A stretch of DNA of 64,000 nt from Glandiceps talaboti (lineage: Eukaryota > Hemichordata > Enteropneusta > Spengelidae). Numbering within the stretch: the stretch's first letter is position 1; each line of letters starts with the position of its first letter. The stretch lies in contig NC_135554.1 of assembly GCF_964340395.1 (NCBI RefSeq), forward strand, positions 5,349,475-5,413,474, read 5' to 3'. Position numbers and translations under genes: made by a program. Below the pieces are notes generated by a model, which did no database searches, was not told the DNA's origin, and was given only the letters and a program-made list of their open reading frames with translations. Positions 48,301-60,960 of the stretch are shown piece after piece.

Positions 48301-51300
48301 AACAAGAATCCATGAGTTATCAATAATTTCGAGTCGAAGTCGGGCCTAACCTTGTGGAAGACGGGGTATTGAAATGGCAAGGGGAGGCTGGGGAAGCTAA
48401 TGTACGGTCTGAAAATAATAAACTGTGTCGTACGGTGGAATGTGGATTTAGGAAATGCCACCGATCTCCGTACTACAATTAGGCAGAAACCGTTGATTTA
48501 TATAAAGCCACAGGGGAAGTACAACTATTTTGGGGTAATAGGACAGGGGTCACGTTTATTTGGTACGCCATGACGAAGCCACTGCAAGAGTCGGGCGTGG
48601 ATGCAATTTTCGCAATGAGAAGAGGAAACTGAACGGGATTGAAAGTTTTAGTACTTCCCCAACGTCCTCCAATGACATAAAATACTTTTTAAAAAGACAT
48701 AATATACAAACTGTCAACGAATAAAACAATATTGCAGGGTTCGGATCGTCATTTGGTATTGGGTCAGATATACAAAACATGATCCTGAATTAATACACGT
48801 CCCCGACCACGTCCTCGTCACTCTCTGCAAACATAACACGAGTTATCGAAAATCTTTTAAACTAACAAAACCTGACAATTATCATGTTGTAGAATTTAAT
48901 ATTGAAAGGCCACGACCCGGGGTCACACTCACTAGTATACAGTTTTTCAATTCATTGTCAAAAGAATAATATATATGGCACTGATGTATATATGACATTG
49001 GTGATATTCATAATTATGTTATGATATGATATTCCATTTAGTCGACATATGATTCATAGTGTAAGAATTGTGACGTCACTAACAATACAATCGTTCAAAC
49101 AAAAGAGAACCAAACGATGTGGGTGATTGAACACAATATGGTTTACGTACAATTAAAAACAGTCATATAGCTTTTAAAGTAATACCAACCATCCTATCAA
49201 TCATTTGCTATCATTTAGCAGAAACTAATAAAAATGGGCAATTGAAACTTTATTAACTTGTCCATCATATCATAAATATACTGACAGCAAAATAGTTACT
49301 ATGACGATGAATTATCAATAACATACAACTCTCGGCTGTGACAACCGGGCTGTTACATTCATGTTCGCTACTCTAGCTTGTATGACGGATATAGTCGAAA
49401 CCAACCAGTGAAGGTCCTAATCCATCGCTACGCTACCCACTACAGTATAGTATCATGAATGTACAGCAAACCAATCTAGGCCGTTACATTCGAAGCTTGT
49501 TTCACTATGAGAAATACGTATACCGCGTATCGTTTCCCAGACAGCGGACTCACCTAGTCTCAATGTTATCTAAGGTATTCTGATGTCAATATTAATGTTG
49601 CTAAGGAATTTGATAAATAGGGTAATTATTACATTGGCCTTTGACAACTAATTATCTATAATATTCCCTAGGGGCATGACCTACTTAGCTGTGCTTTCAG
49701 TATCCGGTAACATTAATTGATCTCAATTAATTAAAAGGCAAAATAATTAATTAGTGGTGTGTGTGGTAGAAATTGCTTACGTATGTAGTCTCTGTTTATG
49801 ATCGATGTATTTACAGTCTTGACCTTATAATGCCTGAATTGTCATATTTATGACTGCTTAAGAGTAAACAAGTGTATTTATAATAAGAGTGTTCAAAGAT
49901 GATAATAATTAAAATGAAATGTAAAACAGACATTGATAAGTCGTATAATTATGGGTGTTTGTATTATGTATTGATTTATACAAGAATACCATGTATCTTT
50001 ATAAAGTGAATAAACGAAAATGTTTCAATTAAATCTTTCGTGTGCGAAATTTTGAAGAAATTAGCTGCCGCGGTGACTTTTTTATCATACCACTTGAACC
50101 TGAGGTACGTTGAGGAAATCTCAATGTCTTTAAAACTACCAATACTGGAGTATTTACTAAAATACCAGTTGATTGCGGAACTGTTTCGACTACAGGTCTG
50201 TCCCTCTATGACTTGTGAGCTAATATTCTATTCAAGGATGGCCACAATACAAAATAATGACATTCTGTATTTACGAATATTCAAAAAAAAATACCCTCAC
50301 TGGTCCTTTCCTATCATATCCTAGAATAGAATATTAGCTCACAAGTGACTGTGGCCCGTCCTTAGTCAAGCCACGGTTTCCAAAACCATGTTCCCACGAC
50401 ACGCACATCGTCATGTATGTCAAAACGACCCGATTACGTAACTATCTCGAATACTTGCATATATATATCAAGTCCAACAAAGAATTCGTTCAAACATTGA
50501 AACAAGAAAAGAAAAGAAGGGGTCATTCAACTTAGATTTCTCTACCTAATGCAGTACTCCACCGACTTGTTTACGTGGTGTTGCTGCTTTTTAAAGAAGG
50601 CGACTCAAGACAGAGAGTATTAAACTTAAACTTAAAGTTCACGGTATTCTGGTCCTAACGTTGATATAAATTCCCTTGTGTTAATTACGGATTTAACACA
50701 TTAAATAATAATACCAAGAAATATAATAATAACTTACTCCATAAATTAGAAATATAAATTATTTCACTTACTGTATTGAAAACGAGGTGGGCTAAATCGA
50801 GTCATTTTTCTTAAGTGTCGATGCCGACGATTGGAATGCCAATGTGTACATTCAAAGCACCTGTGGTATGTCAGTACACCGGAAATTAACTACACGTAAC
50901 TTGATTGCCAGATATGGATATGGATATTTCATATTCAAAACGTCATAGTGACGCGTTATTCATACCAGCTTGGGATATACAATAGTTTTAATGTCTAAAA
51001 GCGAGGGTATTCCGACGTTTTGAAATGGTAATTTGATGAGCAGACATGTACAAGCATGCTTTCGTTTCGATGTATCTATTACAATAGGCATTGTCTTTTT
51101 TCCACGTATCCCATCTGATCTAGTTTTAAATGCGAACACGACGTACAGCATCTGTAGCTTATACAGTAGATTCCAAAATAGATATTTACGATGGTATTAT
51201 TTCTACTGGTATTGTGTGCCTCCCTTATTAACATCACTGGAGCGTGCGTAGAATGTTTTATGAGGTATCATTTACAAAAATGAAATAAGAAGCAAAAAAA

Positions 51301-51510
51301 AAAAATCGTGATCACTTTCTGAAGTTCACGTGAGTATGAAGTCAAAACAAAAACATCTTGTTAAACCACATTGTGATGTCATCAATGTGGTGAATCGATC
51401 AATCGCTTGTATCTTTATGTAACTACAAACAACATTGATAAAATACTTACCCTTTGTATCTACGTCAAAGTACGTGCTAGTCTAGTTACTATAAGTATAC
51501 GTACGTGTAG

Positions 51511-51606
<96 letters not shown>

Positions 51607-52182
51607 GATGATATAGTATGGACATATTGGATATACTATTTACTTGCACGCATCTTATGCGTCATAAATCATTTGGGAGTTCCTATGATCTCAGAATAGA
51701 AAATCGGTGGCTAACAAATAATATATCAATTTATAAATCTTAAGGGAATAAAACAAGGAAGTGCATAAATCAGAATTTAACTCTGTCCTTTAATTGTGTT
51801 TTAAATGATTATATAGTGGTGGCAGATGTCAGTAATTAATAGGGAAATGAATACCAGGAGTTTAGTACTATCAGTGTATCACAGACAAGGAAATTGTCTG
51901 TGATATTATTTGAAAAGTGTCCTCTAGTTTGGGAGTGAATTTTTCCCTAGTAGTTGTTTTTAATGTATGTGATACGTGTACGTGTCAATTCCAAGTGAGT
52001 TAATATCTTCACACATGTTCACAAACAGTGCACACATTGTTCAAGCGAACCGGCGTTACAGCACTCATTTTTAAAACGCTGTGTCGAGGTCAACAATTTA
52101 CAGTTTCTCACATCATCTTGTCAAACGACGTCTCCGCGTTCAATTAAAGATCACACTACATACCTTTACTCGAGTTCGCCAT
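45355..52182 (-). CDS. CD225/dispanin-family membrane protein B, four exons
   Basis: Exons on the - strand: 52,182-52,164 (MANSSK plus one base), 47,773-47,397, 46,101-45,934, 45,507-45,355; 238 aa with phases 1, 0, 0. The N-terminal 150 residues are disordered: an acidic run (EKEDDDEDEDEA) and a Ser/Thr-rich stretch. The C-terminus has the CD225 layout: hydrophobic segment 'CCAIASVFFCAVIGGFAIHQAYM', polar loop 'SRKAAKVGDRMTAEESGRYANQ', second membrane segment 'AGIFLGILMAILIVVVFI'. Dispanins (IFITM, PRRT, SYNDIG relatives) are membrane proteins acting in membrane fusion control or synapses; the role here is unknown. Exons 2-4 are well supported. Exon 1 at 52.2 kb is inferred from size, phase and donor; the 19-base exon at 62,529 is an alternative. 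If exon 1 is wrong, ATG 47,708 gives a 210-aa protein. The intron position inside CD225 matches gene A. Confidence 0.75.
46157..46374. repeat. Palindromic element in dispanin B intron 2
   Basis: Arms 46,157-46,241 and about 46,279-46,374 are imperfect reverse complements, with termini 'ctgattaaaatcc' and 'ggattttaatcag'. The loop is about 37 bases. MITE-like. Confidence 0.8.
46896..47281. repeat. Second, longer palindromic element in dispanin B intron 2
   Basis: Arms of about 165 bases (46,896-47,062 and 47,110-47,281) with matched ends 'acaactgccg' and 'cggcagttgt' and several internal mismatches. MITE-like, no coding content. Confidence 0.8.
50211..50346. repeat. 23-bp perfect inverted repeat
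   Basis: Arms 50,211-50,233 and 50,324-50,346 are exact reverse complements (for example 'acttgtgagctaat' and 'attagctcacaagt') 90 bases apart. Confidence 0.85.
51513..51600. repeat. (TC)n microsatellite
   Basis: About 44 uninterrupted TC dinucleotides. Confidence 0.97.
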
Positions 52183-52451
52183 TACAGTGTATAACGTGAT
52201 TCATGTTACGTCATCAAGTCGTAGAATTCGTCCTTTTGTCTCAACGCTTCAAAGACGAACACATCAGCCATATGACAACACACCGCTATCTGTCACCGAG
52301 CCTACCTAACCCGGAAGTGAAAGGTAGGGGAACAGCTGCTTCATTTTCATGCATTTTATCACGTCATTGCAGTATGCATACCATACCACTCCGATTACTA
52401 ATCAAACAAAATGATTTTATTGTGATGTGTGTAGCAAGTGTACATATTTAC

Positions 52452-52548
<97 letters not shown>

Positions 52549-54427
52549 ATTATTAAAATTATGTGATATTAGTGACTTTTATAACTCGTGTCATTGTATT
52601 ATTATGAACTCTAAATTGTCCTGTGTTTTAAGGTCCTCGTCAAATCTTTCATTGGTTTCGGTAGCTAAGTTACACTGATGAGTGGGAATCGTGTTTTATG
52701 ACAATATTTCGTATTTTTCAAAATATTTCCTCCTTTTCTTCGAAACAGTTAATTTTGAACGATATCATATTAATTGCTATCAATTATACATGTTATTTAA
52801 TTATTTCTATCAAATATGTAATTTAATTAATAATTTTAAATGAATGTTTATACTTTTGATTCCGATAATTAATTTCAACTTTAGTGAAATTGATTTAAAT
52901 TCCGTACTGTGTTCAAAAACATACAATTCCTGCTGCATTTATGAACACTAATTACGATAGAACAACTTTCAAAACATGTGATTTTAAGACCCAAGTAATC
53001 AGCTTTGTAGAAAATAAAATAACTGAATGAGTAAACAGGCCCTTTTGGTATATAATCAATAAAATCTGTAGATATTTTTTTTAAAACAGTTCATTGCATA
53101 GCACATGCAAGGTTGTTATTTTCTTTTCTTGAATTCTGTTGAAATTTAATTTTTCAGTATTCGCTAACCAATTTGACAATATTTTGACGAGAACCTGACA
53201 GGCTGTAATGTTAATGTCACATTTTTTCAATATTTTTTCGACTTTGTGAAAGCAAAAACAACAGTTAACCAGTCAAAACGTTGCGAAAGAAAAAAACTCA
53301 AACCCTCACAAAATTTCACTTCTTTAAAAAAAAGACAAGTACCACCAATTGAAATGTACAATTTGGCTGATATTCTATTCTGTAGTTTCATGTATGTTAA
53401 AATATGATTAAAAGTTTAGGTTTGTAAAACAGATTTATAGCAGATTTATATAAAAAGTTGGCCTTGCTATCCTTAATATTCGATTGCTGTGCAATAAAAC
53501 AGAGGTGGGGTAATTTTAGTGGTAGCACTTCAATTGTTGCACCCATCAGTTAAACTTACTGCTTTCACGAAATCCTGCCACCATCGGAAAATACAATGGA
53601 ATGCAAACAAGTTACGTCACAGAATTAAAGTTGACTTTTTGTTCTTGTTTACTACCACAAAGCTACAAGCACTCAATATATCGAAGTTCAACGATTTTGT
53701 GACTGGCATAGATTATTTTTTTCAAAAAAGTATATGTGGTCCATAAAAATGTGTGTCAGCTTGAGAATTACATTCTCTGACTTTTATCAATTGAAAATAG
53801 TACGATTTGTCCACAGAACAATATGGTGACATCCCAGGTCATTTTAATGAAGTCTGCAAAATAGCCAGACGGGTTGAGGGAATCGCTTCTAGAACAGTAG
53901 TCTATCAGCTAGCCCTCGGATGTTCTTCCGATAAAATACGACACACCGCCGAACAACGCGATCGAGGAGTGTTCGGACAGGCCCTCACATGCGAACTTCG
54001 TTCGCTTATAGTTATAGCATCGAAAGAAAGCCCGAACGTCTAGCAGCAAGACTACTAGAACAGGTGCAAACAGACACAATAGACTTACAAAAACAAATGA
54101 TGTGATAAATACGGTAAATTCGATAGCTCAAAACATTATTGAACATGGTCCGTCAAAAATCATATTGTCGTGGTTCATAACCCACGTCGTCTACAACATT
54201 TGGAACCTATCTTTCCCGTTCCTGTGCAAGGACGTAAAACGATAAAAATCAAGCTAGTGTGACCTTGACCTGAACGTTTCGTACTCGTAGCGAGACGGTG
54301 GTACACATGGTTCTTAGAGCTAGAATTATCCAGGGCGCCCTCATACGACAATAGTGTGAGGCCATGACCTCAACTTACCTTCACTTCACAGCACTTCAGA
54401 GATCTGTACATGTACCAAGCGTAGACA
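52183..54427. promoter_or_regulatory. Divergent region between dispanin genes B and A
   Basis: About 2.2 kb separate the two head-to-head first coding exons. It contains a (TA)n run and no recognised gene; the open frame at 53,807-54,043 has no known motif. Promoters for both genes should lie here, but no core elements can be assigned from sequence alone. Confidence 0.4.
52455..52545. repeat. (TA)n microsatellite
   Basis: About 42 TA dinucleotides between the two dispanin genes. Confidence 0.97.
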
Positions 54428-57179
54428 ATGTCTTTTAATGAGCCTGGTAAGTACAACAGTGATTGCTTTGAGTTAAGATAGAGGTATTATTTATCAGCGA
54501 TGCCGAATAGATGAATGTAACTTTGTACGTGTTATCGTATCAATGTATAATTGTATTTATACGATCGAATTACTTATGCATGTCAGAATCTCGGTTGACC
54601 TCGAATTCACCCCATGCCATGCCATGGTCTTGTTTACCCCTGAAACTATTTGATGGGGGATCGTAGGTGAGAGTATGTAGGGTCATATTATGAGTATAAT
54701 ACAGTACAATAATATACATTCACATAATGATCCGTGCAACAAAACACGTTTACTCAACTCCTGGAGTAAATATACTTACTCCCAGCTCAACTTGAACACA
54801 TTGCCAGTGCAGTGTTGCCAGTACTGTAGGTCAATATAACTTCTTTGGCATAACATGATAACGTCTTGACACGAGATAGCAGAGTTGAATGACTTATTCC
54901 ATGTCTACCTTGTGATTCGATGTCTAATCGGATAATCTACTAGATTTACAAGTCATATCGTGTTGTATTAAGGTCGATCGAGGACGACAGCACGTGACGT
55001 CAGTATCACCTTGTTGTCAATACTTCCGTAATGACGTCATCTTGTTCTTCTATGAGTAATTTGGGTTCCACATGACTGGTTTTGTAACAGCTATTTTATT
55101 TTCACTTTCACTATAAAATTTGCTTCAAGACTGGATGAAAATAGAAAGCTCAATGAAAAAAATCGTCCGATCTTCATTACTAAAACCCAGACATGTTCGC
55201 TGAAGTTTATTTTCGCATATTTCGCTGGAAAACAAAAACACAAAAATAGATAGTGACTAAAATGCCTTCTTGTACATGAACATAATGTACCAGTCTGGTA
55301 ATTAGTACAAATTAGTCTTTGAGAACTAGCTGAAAACTGTAAAATCACAAAATTTACTAGTCATGAAAATATTAACTTTATAGTATCTGCACATGATTAT
55401 TTTGATTCCTTGTGTAATCTTCAAAGTTGATACTCTATTAATTTTTATCTATTTCTATTGTATGAAGAGAGTAATAAACTTTTGGAAGAGGAACCTTTCA
55501 AAAGAGTGCAGTTTTATGATGCAAACCCAGCAGCACCAGGACCACATTACCAAGCAGCTTCATTTACAGGGGTAATATACTAGAAGTCTCTGTCTGTCTG
55601 TAACATGTTTGTTTATATGTCTGTTTGTCTGTCTAGCTACCCACGCTCCTGTCTGTGTCTGTGTCTGTCTGTCTGTCTGTGTCTGTCTGTCTGTCTGTCT
55701 GTCTGTCTGCTTGCTAGCCAGTCAGCCTCCAAAGCTAGCATATATGTACCCAGTATGTGCATGTGCATGTGCATGAGTGTGTGTGTGTGTGTGCATACAT
55801 GCATGTGTGTGTGTGTGTGTGTGGGGGTGTGTATGTATGTATGTATGTATGTATGTATGTATGTATGTATGTATGTATGTATGTATGTATGTATGTATGT
55901 ATCATGTATGTATGTATGTATGTATGTATGTATGTATGTATGTATGTATGTATGTATGTATGTATGTATGTATGTATGTATGTATGTATGTATGTGGGGT
56001 TTTCTTGTGGCATAAATGCATGTGTGTGCCTTTTGTAATGTTTATTTCAAATGTTTAATCCATTAACTTTAGTACAAGGCATACTTTTCTGATAGAATAA
56101 ACCATTTATGTCTATCTTATTGCCTTAATGTCAACAAAGATAGCCAAATGCAAAATGAAACTAGGTTTTCCCAGCTAGATCTGCTCAAAATTTTCCTAAA
56201 AGTGACAATTAATGCTGAGATATCCAGTTATTTATTTTGCGTATATGACTGACCTCGTTACAGGTTACAGAGCCACCTTCATCACCATCAATGATAACCT
56301 ACAGTCAACCATTGCCAATATGGAGAATTCCTTCTGACCATTTCATCCTAGCTGTTGTAACAACAGTCTTGTGTTTCTGGCCTGTCGGAATATTTGCATT
56401 ATGGAAGTCAAGAGAGGTATGTAAACTTACACAAAAAAATCATTTTAAATTTATTTGTATAACGAAACAAAGACCCTAGAGAGATGTCCCATCATGGATA
56501 ATGTATGTTGCTCATTGAAGTGGACATATGGATGAGGATTGGGTATTTATTTTGGATTTTTAATTTTAAAAAAACAATTCCATCATGGCAAAGTGAAACT
56601 ACATCTGCCAAGTTTTTTGTTTTTAGTTCAATGAATTACACAATAAATGTGTGAAATGTTTGTTATTTTACATCCAATAACAAACTTTTTATGCATTGTT
56701 TTAGTTTTTTGCAATATCGTGAGTAACAAACATGGTCTTGGTTTATGATGGTTTCATGTTTATTTTTCAAGTAGTCTGATTTACATATTTCTAACTTGAC
56801 AAAATTATAACAAAGAAATAGAAAAAATGCCCAGGCACTAAGGCTGTACTGATTTTTAACCTGAGTTTGATTTGTATCAGATTAAGTAAACCGTGCTTAT
56901 ACTTGGTATAGTTACTGATAGTCAGATTATTTCTATTGACCAAATAACTATGACACATTTTACACTACTCTATACCCTACTTTTAACCAAGAACTGTTAT
57001 CTACTTTACTCTTGCAGGTGTATAGATGTGCATCTCGTGGTGACATGGAGGGGGCATGGTATGCATCTAATGCAGCCAGAATGCTATCATGGGCAGCCTT
57101 AGTAGTGGGTCTGATTATCTTTATCATAGCTATGATTATTGTTATCCTTGAACATGACGAGATTGAATTTGATGACTGA
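54428..57179 (+). CDS. CD225/dispanin-family membrane protein A, four exons
   Basis: Exons 54,428-54,446 (MSFNEP plus one base), 55,468-55,571, 56,264-56,416, 57,018-57,179; phases 1, 0, 0; 145 aa. A short Pro-rich cytosolic N-terminus ('YDANPAAPGPHYQAAS', 'TEPPSSPS') leads into a canonical CD225 domain: 'PSDHFILAVVTTVLCFWPVGIFALWKSRE', the conserved loop 'RCASRGDMEGAWYASNAARMLSW', and a C-terminal membrane helix 'AALVVGLIIFIIAMIIVIL' with an acidic tail. The order hydrophobic segment / basic loop with GD..GA..AS..A / helix identifies the dispanin family (PRRT1, SYNDIG, TMEM91, IFITM relatives). It most resembles PRRT/SYNDIG-type proteins rather than interferon-induced IFITMs, but subfamily assignment needs a tree. 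All acceptor and donor sites are GT-AG. Exon 1 is inferred from phase and the 'gtaagt' donor. Confidence 0.85.
54991..55040. promoter_or_regulatory. Paired CRE-type sites in dispanin A intron 1
   Basis: CACGTGACGTCA (E-box overlapping TGACGTCA, 54,991-55,002) and the palindrome ATGACGTCAT (55,031-55,040), 36 bases apart. Such sites bind CREB/ATF and bHLH factors in animals. Activity here is inferred only from sequence. Confidence 0.4.
55605..55996. repeat. Compound (TGTC)n (TG)n (TGTA)n microsatellite in dispanin A intron 2
   Basis: Long tetranucleotide runs just after exon 2. The Cys/Val/Met open frames are repeat artefacts. Confidence 0.95.
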
Positions 57180-60100
57180 TTTACATAATGACATCATCTC
57201 TTACACCATCTGTTCTCAGACATATATTTTCCAGTTTTAAAGGGGGCATAGTTCAGAACAGTTATGCTTTGCTTGCTGGTTGCTATAGTTTTGTGAAAGC
57301 CTTCTAAGGTGTGAAACTATAGTCAAAGTGTCAAGCTGTGTTTGTGTATTCATTTACAGGTAAATGATGATGTGTTGACGTAGTGTACTTAATGAAGTAA
57401 GTCTTGGGGTTGTCAGTGGCCGGGTAGTTAGCTTGTATGCCTCTTATACTACCACTGCAGTCTGGGTTGGATCCCACACCCAATACCGGCTGGGTTTCAC
57501 TAAAAATTTACCAGATGTGTGTGTAACAAGGGTGAGGCTCAAATTGAATGTTCCGATTGATGCAGGTACTCTGACTTCTCCCTATTGCCAACAACTGCTC
57601 ATGATGCTTCAAAATGTCAAATATGAAAAGTTCTAAATATGATTTTGAAATTTTATATATTCCAAAAAAATCCTGTACTATGTCCCTTTAATAACCAGCA
57701 GCTATAACATGAATAATATCCTATATATATATATAGGTATAGTATATCACTTTTACAAAATACAGTGAATTTCACAATACCATTCAGTTTTTCTGTTTAA
57801 TACAACCACGCAGAAACCAATGGACATGCTACACTTTAAGATAACAAGATTGAATGAGTACAGTTTCTTGCTACATTTTGTCTTTAGTAAATGAAATGAA
57901 ATCCACATGCCACCCTACAGACATCAAATGAATACTGCAAAGGACATTTCATCGGGTGTTTGATACTAAGAAAAACGTTGGCACCCAAATGTCTGCATGG
58001 AGTTGCAATACATTGAAATGGTTTATTATTTTATTTAGACTAAATGTAGCAAAAAGTGCAGTCTTCCTATTGAAGTGTGGCATATGCAGTGTCTTGTTGG
58101 TTTCTGTGTGGTTGTATCATCAAACAAAAAAGCTGAACGGTATTGTGAAATTCACTGTATATGATTTAAAACATTGCTTGCTACGACGTTTGATAAATAA
58201 ATATGGTGTAAAAAAACTCACAACAAATGCTTTCAGAGCAGACAACTAAGTGTTCATTTTGTTGTAAAATTACCAGTACTTGAGAAGTGAGGATGAAAAG
58301 TTTTTGTTTGAAATGTCGGTGAATTTTTATTCTTTTCTTAGAGACTCTATAGCCAACCTGTTAACCCCTATGTGACATGTATATTTTATTTCTCAAATAC
58401 AACTTACAAATTTTCTCATTTAACTGTTACAACTTTGTTAAATAACATCTCCCAAACTTTGTTACACAGTACACTATGACTGTAAATATAGCATGCACCT
58501 TTTGCATTTTTTTTCTACATTCAGTATGTAGCATAAACAGTAGTAAAGTGTCACCTCAACTATATTTATCCAACACTGTAACAGTCAATTGATAAATTTT
58601 GCCTGCAGTTGAGGTGACCACACTGAGAGTGATGTATATCGAATGAGTAAGTAATCACTATGACAAGGTTGAACGTGAATGTCCAAAAGTATTCACTGCA
58701 AGATCGTGGAAGTTATCAGAAAAACCATCCTACTGTTAGGAGAACTTAACCAACTTCCATTGAGTAGCTGATAACAACAATAGTTTGTGTCTATCTTAGT
58801 AAACCGATATCTACTTTGCCAGAGTAGTATTTTCTAGTAATGCATATGTAGCACATGGTCATGGTGCTGACCAAAAAAATTCAAATATCGTTATTTTATT
58901 GGATACTAAGTTAGGTGGTCAAATTACATTTCAAATGTCTAGTACAAAATGTCATTTATGTATTTAAATTTACAGAATGATAGCACTTTTTTTAACAATT
59001 TTGTAAAGAAATATTGTACTATTAAAAATGTTTTTAGCAGCCAAGTGTATTTACAGAAAAAATATATTTTATTGCAGTATGATCTCACTAAATGTCAGTT
59101 CTGTCACCTGTGTGTATTTTTAAATATTATTACTCAAGAAAGTGTTTTATTCAGGATTGTTGTCTCTTTTATACCTATATTAAAAATAAGTTGACTTTGC
59201 TAATGTGAAGGAAAAAAATTAGAATTAATGATGATTTGAATTTTTAATCATCATCCTATTGTAATGATAATGAAATAATCATAAAGTTTAACATACCTGT
59301 TTAGCTAATTGGTTACAGTTGATTTTTTTATATTAATCATATTAAATTTACAAAAAAGAGAATTTTTAATTGTTTTTGATTAGTTTTGCCACATAACAGT
59401 TTGGAGTAGATAACTGTCGTGCTACTCTGGATCTTATAACTATCAAACATTTACCAAACAGTCAATCCACAGGGAGAGATTATAGTTCTTTAAGCACGCA
59501 GAAACTCATGCCTCCACAACAGCTTTTCATTGGGAGATCAAGTGAATTCAAATCCAAAACATTGGATTGGTATTGCTGCAGTGAATTTGACAAAAAAGAA
59601 CAGACTTGTGTGAACAGATTGCACTTGGAATCATTGAATAGACATGAAAATGTTGTATTATATGCAATGTCGACAATATAGTATGGAGTAATGTATATAT
59701 TGATTGAATCTTATAACAGCTGATAAGTCTGTTGAATTCTGAAGTCCGTACTATCGTGGCAAGTGCTGTTTTCTACCAGTACTGTGTGTCTCCGGCCTAG
59801 TGTCACTTAGTAAGTTACTTTAAATAAATGCTGCCAACATATGTTAGTGTACTGTATGTCTTTCTTGCCACTGTCGTCACAATGTGACGTCATTGCTAAT
59901 AAATCGTTTGTATAATACATAAAGCTGGGTAGATGATTCTTTCAATTTTATTTGTTGACATCAATGCTGAAATCATTTTGTGTATTCAAGTATACAGTAT
60001 AGTAACACACTTGTGTTTAGTCACTGAAACCATAGAAAAGTGGAGATGCCTATGCTGAAACCGACATTTTATACATGTACACTGTAAATCACAAAAGATA

Positions 60101-60249
60101 GCCTTTGATTTGAATGGAATGAACAAACAGGTGCCGAGCACCTCTACTTGTGTCCAACCAACATCAAACAATTAACTAAAATAAATTAACAGAGCAAATT
60201 TGCAAACACAGAAAATGATAACATAGACATTGACATCAACAAGTTTTGC
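57180..60249. other. Gene-free flank after dispanin A
   Basis: Apart from a SINE head at 57,412 nothing recognisable. A small inverted repeat ('gtcacctcaact' / 'agttgaggtgac') lies at about 58,550 and 58,607. Confidence 0.5.
57412..57560 (+). mobile_element. tRNA-derived SINE head
   Basis: A-box-like 'tggccgggtagttagc' (about 57,417) and B-box-like 'gggttggatccc' (about 57,464) with tRNA-like spacing, followed by 'gggtttcactaaaaattta' and 'gggtgaggctcaaattgaat'. The cloverleaf is not intact, so this is a SINE rather than a tRNA gene. Confidence 0.6.
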
Positions 60250-60960
60250 AGTCACCACATTTACAAACAGACGACCAAGTACAAAAATCAGATGGTTCAA
60301 AAGAATTCATAAATTTCTGGTGATAAAACAATGAAAGCTCAGATTTAAAAGCAGAGACACTCTCCGCATGTCTAATATCGTGACTGAGCAGATTCCAAAG
60401 GGGTACAATTCTACCACAATATGATTTTTTTTTAAAGACTCCGTCTGGCTAAATTGCCCTTTGAGTTTAAGTTTATCAGTCGAAAACCTTGTGTTGGGGT
60501 AGTAATCCCGTTCAATTGAATTAAAGTGGACAAAGTCATCTAGTTAGATGTCATTGTACCCGAATTTACATTTGTAAAGAAGTGTCAAGTCTGCCATTTC
60601 CCTGCTCTACGTTAAGCCTCGGGTAAAAGATTTAGTTGAGTAAGCCTATCTTTATAATTTAGGTGGGGATAATGTAGAATAAACTTGGTAGCCCTTCTCT
60701 GTACCCCTTCTAACATCTGGATGTGCCAGCCCACAAACAACTACAAAACTCAAGACCACTCCTAATTAAAGCAGTGTATAAGATATTACTGACATTCTGA
60801 GGAGAATTATAACCTAAAGTACGCTTAATCATGTCTAATTTACTGTTTGAATTACTAACGATTATATTGATGTGAGATTCTCCATAGTCGATATTAGCAG
60901 TACTGCTTGGGGATGGCGGTGTTCTTATTATACTAGTATCTCAACATTTTAGGTCACAAT
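60250..60960 (-). mobile_element. Degenerate LINE C-terminal fragment
   Basis: On the - strand the conceptual translation shows hallmark LINE C-terminal segments: 'LEGVQRRATKFIL', 'LNYKDRLTQL', then 'LTLLYKCKFGYNDI' (followed by a stop), and 'WNLLSHDIRHAESVSAFKSE'. Frames are interrupted and no RT core is seen. CR1/L2/Jockey-like. Confidence 0.75.

Larger units (their letters stand above)
47774..52163. other. Large first intron of dispanin B
   Basis: About 4.4 kb without a recognisable coding exon. It contains a hairpin (50,211-50,346) and a TC microsatellite, listed separately. Confidence 0.45.

Noticed and set aside
53807-54043. 78-aa plus-strand frame in the divergent dispanin region
   Set aside because: No motif, no splice partner and no good start context.
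57412-57560. tRNA gene
   Set aside because: A- and B-box-like motifs are present but no cloverleaf or acceptor stem; followed by SINE body sequence.
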